Of a stretch of DNA of 41,894 nucleotides, positions 39,229 to 41,894 are shown in pieces. The stretch is from assembly GCA_910587305.1 (NCBI GenBank), contig CAJUKV010000031.1:1-41894 (forward strand), read 5' to 3'. The translations under genes were made by a program, and so were the position numbers. The notes beneath the pieces were generated by a model that was not told where the DNA came from, ran no database searches, and was given only the letters and a program-made list of their open reading frames with translations. Source of the stretch: an uncultured Lachnospiraceae bacterium (GTDB lineage Bacteria; Bacillota; Clostridia; Lachnospirales; Lachnospiraceae). How positions within the stretch are numbered: position 1 is the stretch's first letter; every line of letters starts with the position of its first letter.

Positions 39229-40845
39229 TTAACTTTCAATATGCTGGGGCGCAACCGCTCTTATAATGAGAAGGCTGGCAATGAGGAGCAGAATGCCAAG
39301 AGGAAGGGGCAGCCATGGATTTTGCGCGAATCCTGCAATAATATATGTAAGGAAGGACACGGCCGCCACCAACAAAGCGTAGGGCAGCTGTGTGGTAACG
39401 TGATTGACATGGTCGCACTGAGCGCCCGCGCTTGCCATAATGGTGGTATCTGAAATTGGAGAGCAGTGGTCTCCGCAGACAGCGCCGGCCATGCAGGCGG
39501 AAATGGAAACTATCATAAGCTGAGGATTTGAATTTGCAAACACAGCAACCACAATCGGTATTAAAATACCAAAGGTACCCCATGAGGTTCCGGTAGAAAA
39601 TGCCAGGAAGCATCCAACCAGGAAAATAATGGCAGGCAGGAAATTCATAAGGCCCTGCGCGCTTCCCTCCATTGCACCTGCAACAAAATCAGCGGCCCCA
39701 AGGCTGTCGGTCATTGCCTTTAAGGTCCATGCAAAGGTCAGAATTAAGATAGCGGGCACCATGGCCTTAAAGCCCTCGGGCAGGCAGTCCATACATTCGC
39801 TGAAGGTAAGCACTCTCCGAATCAGATAAATAATAATGGTAAGGATAATTGCAAAAATACTTCCCAAAGCAAGTCCTACGGAAGCGTCCGAATTGGAAAA
39901 GGCCGTCACAAAACTTTCACCCTGGAAAAAGCCGCCGGTGTAAATCATCCCAATGACACAGCAGATGATCAAAGTGATAATGGGAATTACCAGATCAATT
40001 ACTTTTCCCTTGGAATTTACGGGGACGTTTTCGGAGTTTGCCGCATTTTTACCGGATGTGAACAAATCTCCCTTTACGGCGTTTTTCTCATGAGTGAGCA
40101 TAGGGCCGAAATCAATGTTCATCAGGATGATGGTAACCATCATAACCAAGGTAAGCAGAGCATAGTAGTTATAAGGGATTGCCCTGATAAAAATGGAGAA
40201 GCCGTCTTCCCCCTCCACGAAACCGGATACGGCCGCAGCCCAGGAAGAGATAGGGGCAATGATGCAGACCGGAGCGGCCGTTGCGTCAATTAAGTAAGCT
40301 AACTTGGCCCGGGAAATCTTGTGCTCGTCCGTGACAGGCTTCATAACGCTGCCTACGGTCAGACAATTGAAATAATCATCTATAAAAATGAGAACCCCAA
40401 GGGCTACGGTAGCAAGCTGTGCGCCCGCCCGATTTTTAATTTTCTGTTTGGCAAAATGCCCGAATGCGGCGGAGCCTCCCGCTCTGTTCATCAGGCTTAC
40501 CATAGCGCCTAAAATCACAAGGAAAATCAGGATCCCTACATTGTAGCTGTCGGAAAGCACAGTCACAAATCCGTCGTTAAAAATGTGGGTGAAGGTGCCT
40601 TCAAATTGAAAGCCCGAATAGAACAGGCCACCCACTAAAATTCCTACGAACAAGGAGCTATATACCTCTTTGGTGATGAGTGCAAGCACGATTGCAACGA
40701 TAGGCGGAATTAAGGACCAGAAGGTTGCGTACATGGAAGGCAGTTCGGCGCCTTCTTCCGCAGCAAGCGCAACCATTGGCATCAGGAGGAAACAAAGGGA
40801 AAGGGTGATTCCTCCCGCAATGAATCCGTGTTTCAATTTTTTCAT
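39229..40845 (-). CDS. nhaC: NhaC-family Na+/H+ antiporter
   Basis: A 538-residue membrane transporter of the NhaC/IT superfamily, with roughly 12 hydrophobic spans. Recognisable stretches are FIDDYFNCLTVGSVMKPVTDEHKISRAK-like region (about residues 155-180), APVCIIAPISSWAA, and near the C-terminus STGTSWGTFGILIP and GDHCSPISDTTIM. These mark the antiporter branch that includes malate/lactate and tyrosine-type NhaC relatives, so the exchanged substrate is not certain. The N-terminus has a signal-like hydrophobic segment ending AALA. AAGGAG lies about eight bases before the ATG (40845-40843). It has its own promoter and ends before a bidirectional terminator. Confidence 0.88.
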   Translation of the reverse strand: MKKLKHGFIAGGITLSLCFLLMPMVALAAEEGAELPSMYATFWSLIPPIVAIVLALITKEVYSSLFVGILVGGLFYSGFQFEGTFTHIFNDGFVTVLSDSYNVGILIFLVILGAMVSLMNRAGGSAAFGHFAKQKIKNRAGAQLATVALGVLIFIDDYFNCLTVGSVMKPVTDEHKISRAKLAYLIDATAAPVCIIAPISSWAAAVSGFVEGEDGFSIFIRAIPYNYYALLTLVMMVTIILMNIDFGPMLTHEKNAVKGDLFTSGKNAANSENVPVNSKGKVIDLVIPIITLIICCVIGMIYTGGFFQGESFVTAFSNSDASVGLALGSIFAIILTIIIYLIRRVLTFSECMDCLPEGFKAMVPAILILTFAWTLKAMTDSLGAADFVAGAMEGSAQGLMNFLPAIIFLVGCFLAFSTGTSWGTFGILIPIVVAVFANSNPQLMIVSISACMAGAVCGDHCSPISDTTIMASAGAQCDHVNHVTTQLPYALLVAAVSFLTYIIAGFAQNPWLPLPLGILLLIASLLIIRAVAPQHIES

Positions 40846-40877
40846 AATAATACTCCTTTCTTATGGATAGACAATTT

Positions 40878-40906
40878 ATTGTAGCATCATGTACGACAAA
40901 ATCCAA
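40878..40906 (-). promoter_or_regulatory. Promoter of the NhaC-type antiporter gene
   Basis: On the minus strand, TTGGAT (40906-40901), 17-bp spacer, TACAAT (40883-40878), 33 bases before the start codon. The rest of the 249-base gap to 41095 shows only a short weak hairpin near 41027-41041. Confidence 0.72.
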
Positions 40907-41094
40907 GTATTTTTATGCATAAATATGAAGGAATTACGAAAATAAGTTACTTTTTGCACAACAAATGAAAGGAGCATGGAAAAAATTGCAGGTGGAAATA
41001 GCAAAAAACAGAGCATATAGATTTTTAACCGACCTTCGGTTTTTCTATACGCCCTGACGCTGTAACTACATTTTATTTTGGTTGATATGATTGA

Positions 41095-41894
41095 TTATGC
41101 TAACTGCATAACCTCGGCTTCAAGCTCTTTTATGTCGCTTTCCGGTAATTCGGGGAAATATTCGTTGACTTCATCCATATTAATTTTTCCTTTTTTTAAC
41201 ATAAGGATAGCTTTTTCCATCAGTGTTTCTCTTTTAATATCTTTTGCATAAGTTCTCATAATCTGCTCGTCATCAAATAAACTCATCATAATCGTTATAA
41301 CCTCCGTTTCCTTGCTGATTAAGTACTGTTTTAAGATATTTCTGTCCTTGCAAATACGGATCGTTTCCGTAACCGCCTGTTTTGTCATTCCATGCTCTTT
41401 TATTTGTCCGTTGAAAACCTTGCAAAAAACAATGTACTCATTGATTATATTGTCCTCATCGCTCTCATATATTACCCTGGCTTTTATTTCGATATCAATA
41501 TCCGCACCGTCAAAAAACTCTTGCGATAAAGATATTGTATCGGGTTTTCTGCCTTTGCTGCCTGTGTATATTATATATAATTCGGGCTTTGGCATTTTTA
41601 CTTTCTTGCTTTTATACAGGCTCTGGCTGGTCCGCTCGAAATATTCATGGTAACTTTGTGCCAAATACAACAGTATTCTGATTAAAATATTTACCGTCCA
41701 TGAAGACTGCGCTTCTAAAAGCAATAGCAGTTTATTATTGCCTGCCATAATACCTAAATCATTGTACAAATTATCTGTAAGCACATTATCTATTGTGACA
41801 ATATCCAGCGTGTCCTCTGTTGCGTCCGTATCCTCAGGATGCAATGTCTTATACAGTTTCAACAAATTCTTTTTATCTTGGAAAAGGTCTAAAA
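41095..41894 (-). CDS. Rpn/PD-(D/E)XK nuclease-family protein (5' partial)
   Basis: At least 266 residues; the frame stays open through the right edge (it reads LDLFQDKKNLLKLYKTLHPED before any good start), so the N-terminus is missing. The core matches the Rpn recombination-promoting nuclease / transposase-like family common in Clostridia: an Asn/Asp-rich first part, then LLLLLEAQSSW with the ExQ pair of the PD-(D/E)XK fold, SYHEYFE, LYKSKKVKMPKPELYIIYTG, and a charged helical tail with a Glu/Leu-rich end. Such proteins are often present in many copies per genome and are thought to act on DNA, though their biological role is unclear. No transposon ends were seen nearby in the window. Confidence 0.75.
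   Translation of the reverse strand, partial: LDLFQDKKNLLKLYKTLHPEDTDATEDTLDIVTIDNVLTDNLYNDLGIMAGNNKLLLLLEAQSSWTVNILIRILLYLAQSYHEYFERTSQSLYKSKKVKMPKPELYIIYTGSKGRKPDTISLSQEFFDGADIDIEIKARVIYESDEDNIINEYIVFCKVFNGQIKEHGMTKQAVTETIRICKDRNILKQYLISKETEVITIMMSLFDDEQIMRTYAKDIKRETLMEKAILMLKKGKINMDEVNEYFPELPESDIKELEAEVMQLA

Noticed and set aside
41027..41041. Short AACCGA/TCGGTT hairpin with T-run as a plus-strand terminator
   Set aside because: It has only six pairs, and both neighbouring genes are on the minus strand, so there is no plus-strand transcript for it to end.

Overview
This 41.9 kb window looks like the chromosome of an anaerobic Firmicute, most probably a Lachnospiraceae-type Clostridium. 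The grounds are strong AGGAGG ribosome binding sites, pyruvate formate-lyase metabolism, Fe-S redox proteins, a LytS/YesM-type sensor kinase with a YesN/AraC regulator, and a Cys-type sulfatase. Genus and species cannot be fixed from the sequence alone.

Region 1 (1-3330) is a pyruvate formate-lyase locus. The catalytic subunit runs in from the left edge and stops just before the glycyl radical domain. That domain is encoded as a separate 79-residue protein two reading frames later. Between them is a 67-residue Cys-containing protein whose first half matches the N-terminus of the radical-domain protein, residue for residue in register. The activase gene pflA follows from its own promoter and is bracketed by two inverted copies of a palindromic repeat.

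Region 2 (3378-26501) is a large extracellular polysaccharide cluster in two or three transcription units. The first unit holds a pyruvyl transferase, two GT2 glycosyltransferases, an F420-dehydrogenase-beta-like Fe-S protein and an ABC exporter, and ends at a strong terminator (9488-9545). The second starts at a consensus promoter and a structured leader. It encodes a GT4 enzyme, a metallophosphoesterase, two Wzz-like co-polymerases (the second fused to a degenerate GGDEF domain), a Wzy-like polymerase, a GT-like protein, three GT2 modules (one fused to a pyruvyl transferase), a secreted pectate-lyase-like protein and a Stealth sugar-phosphate transferase. A second leader, related in sequence to the first, precedes the Wzx-like flippase. 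No initiating phosphoglycosyltransferase and no tyrosine kinase/phosphatase pair is present in the window.

Region 3 (about 26520-29853) is a visibly AT-richer two-gene island with its own consensus promoter. It encodes a small acidic protein of unknown family and a 910-residue protein with an HD phosphohydrolase domain (SAMHD1/dGTPase type) and a C-terminal phosphoribosyltransferase-like domain. It is the best candidate here for an accessory, possibly defensive, system.

Region 4 (29900-39150) has a stand-alone DUF1858 redox-disulfide protein with its own promoter and terminator. It is followed by a carbohydrate locus: sensor kinase, AraC-type response regulator, sugar-binding lipoprotein, two permeases and a sulfatase. 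The ATPase of the importer is not in the window. The end of this locus carries a 50-bp palindromic mini-element with perfect 10-bp direct repeats, next to a bidirectional terminator.

Region 5 (39229-41894, minus strand) encodes an NhaC-type antiporter and an Rpn/PD-(D/E)XK-type nuclease-like protein cut by the right edge. No tRNA, rRNA or CRISPR array was seen.
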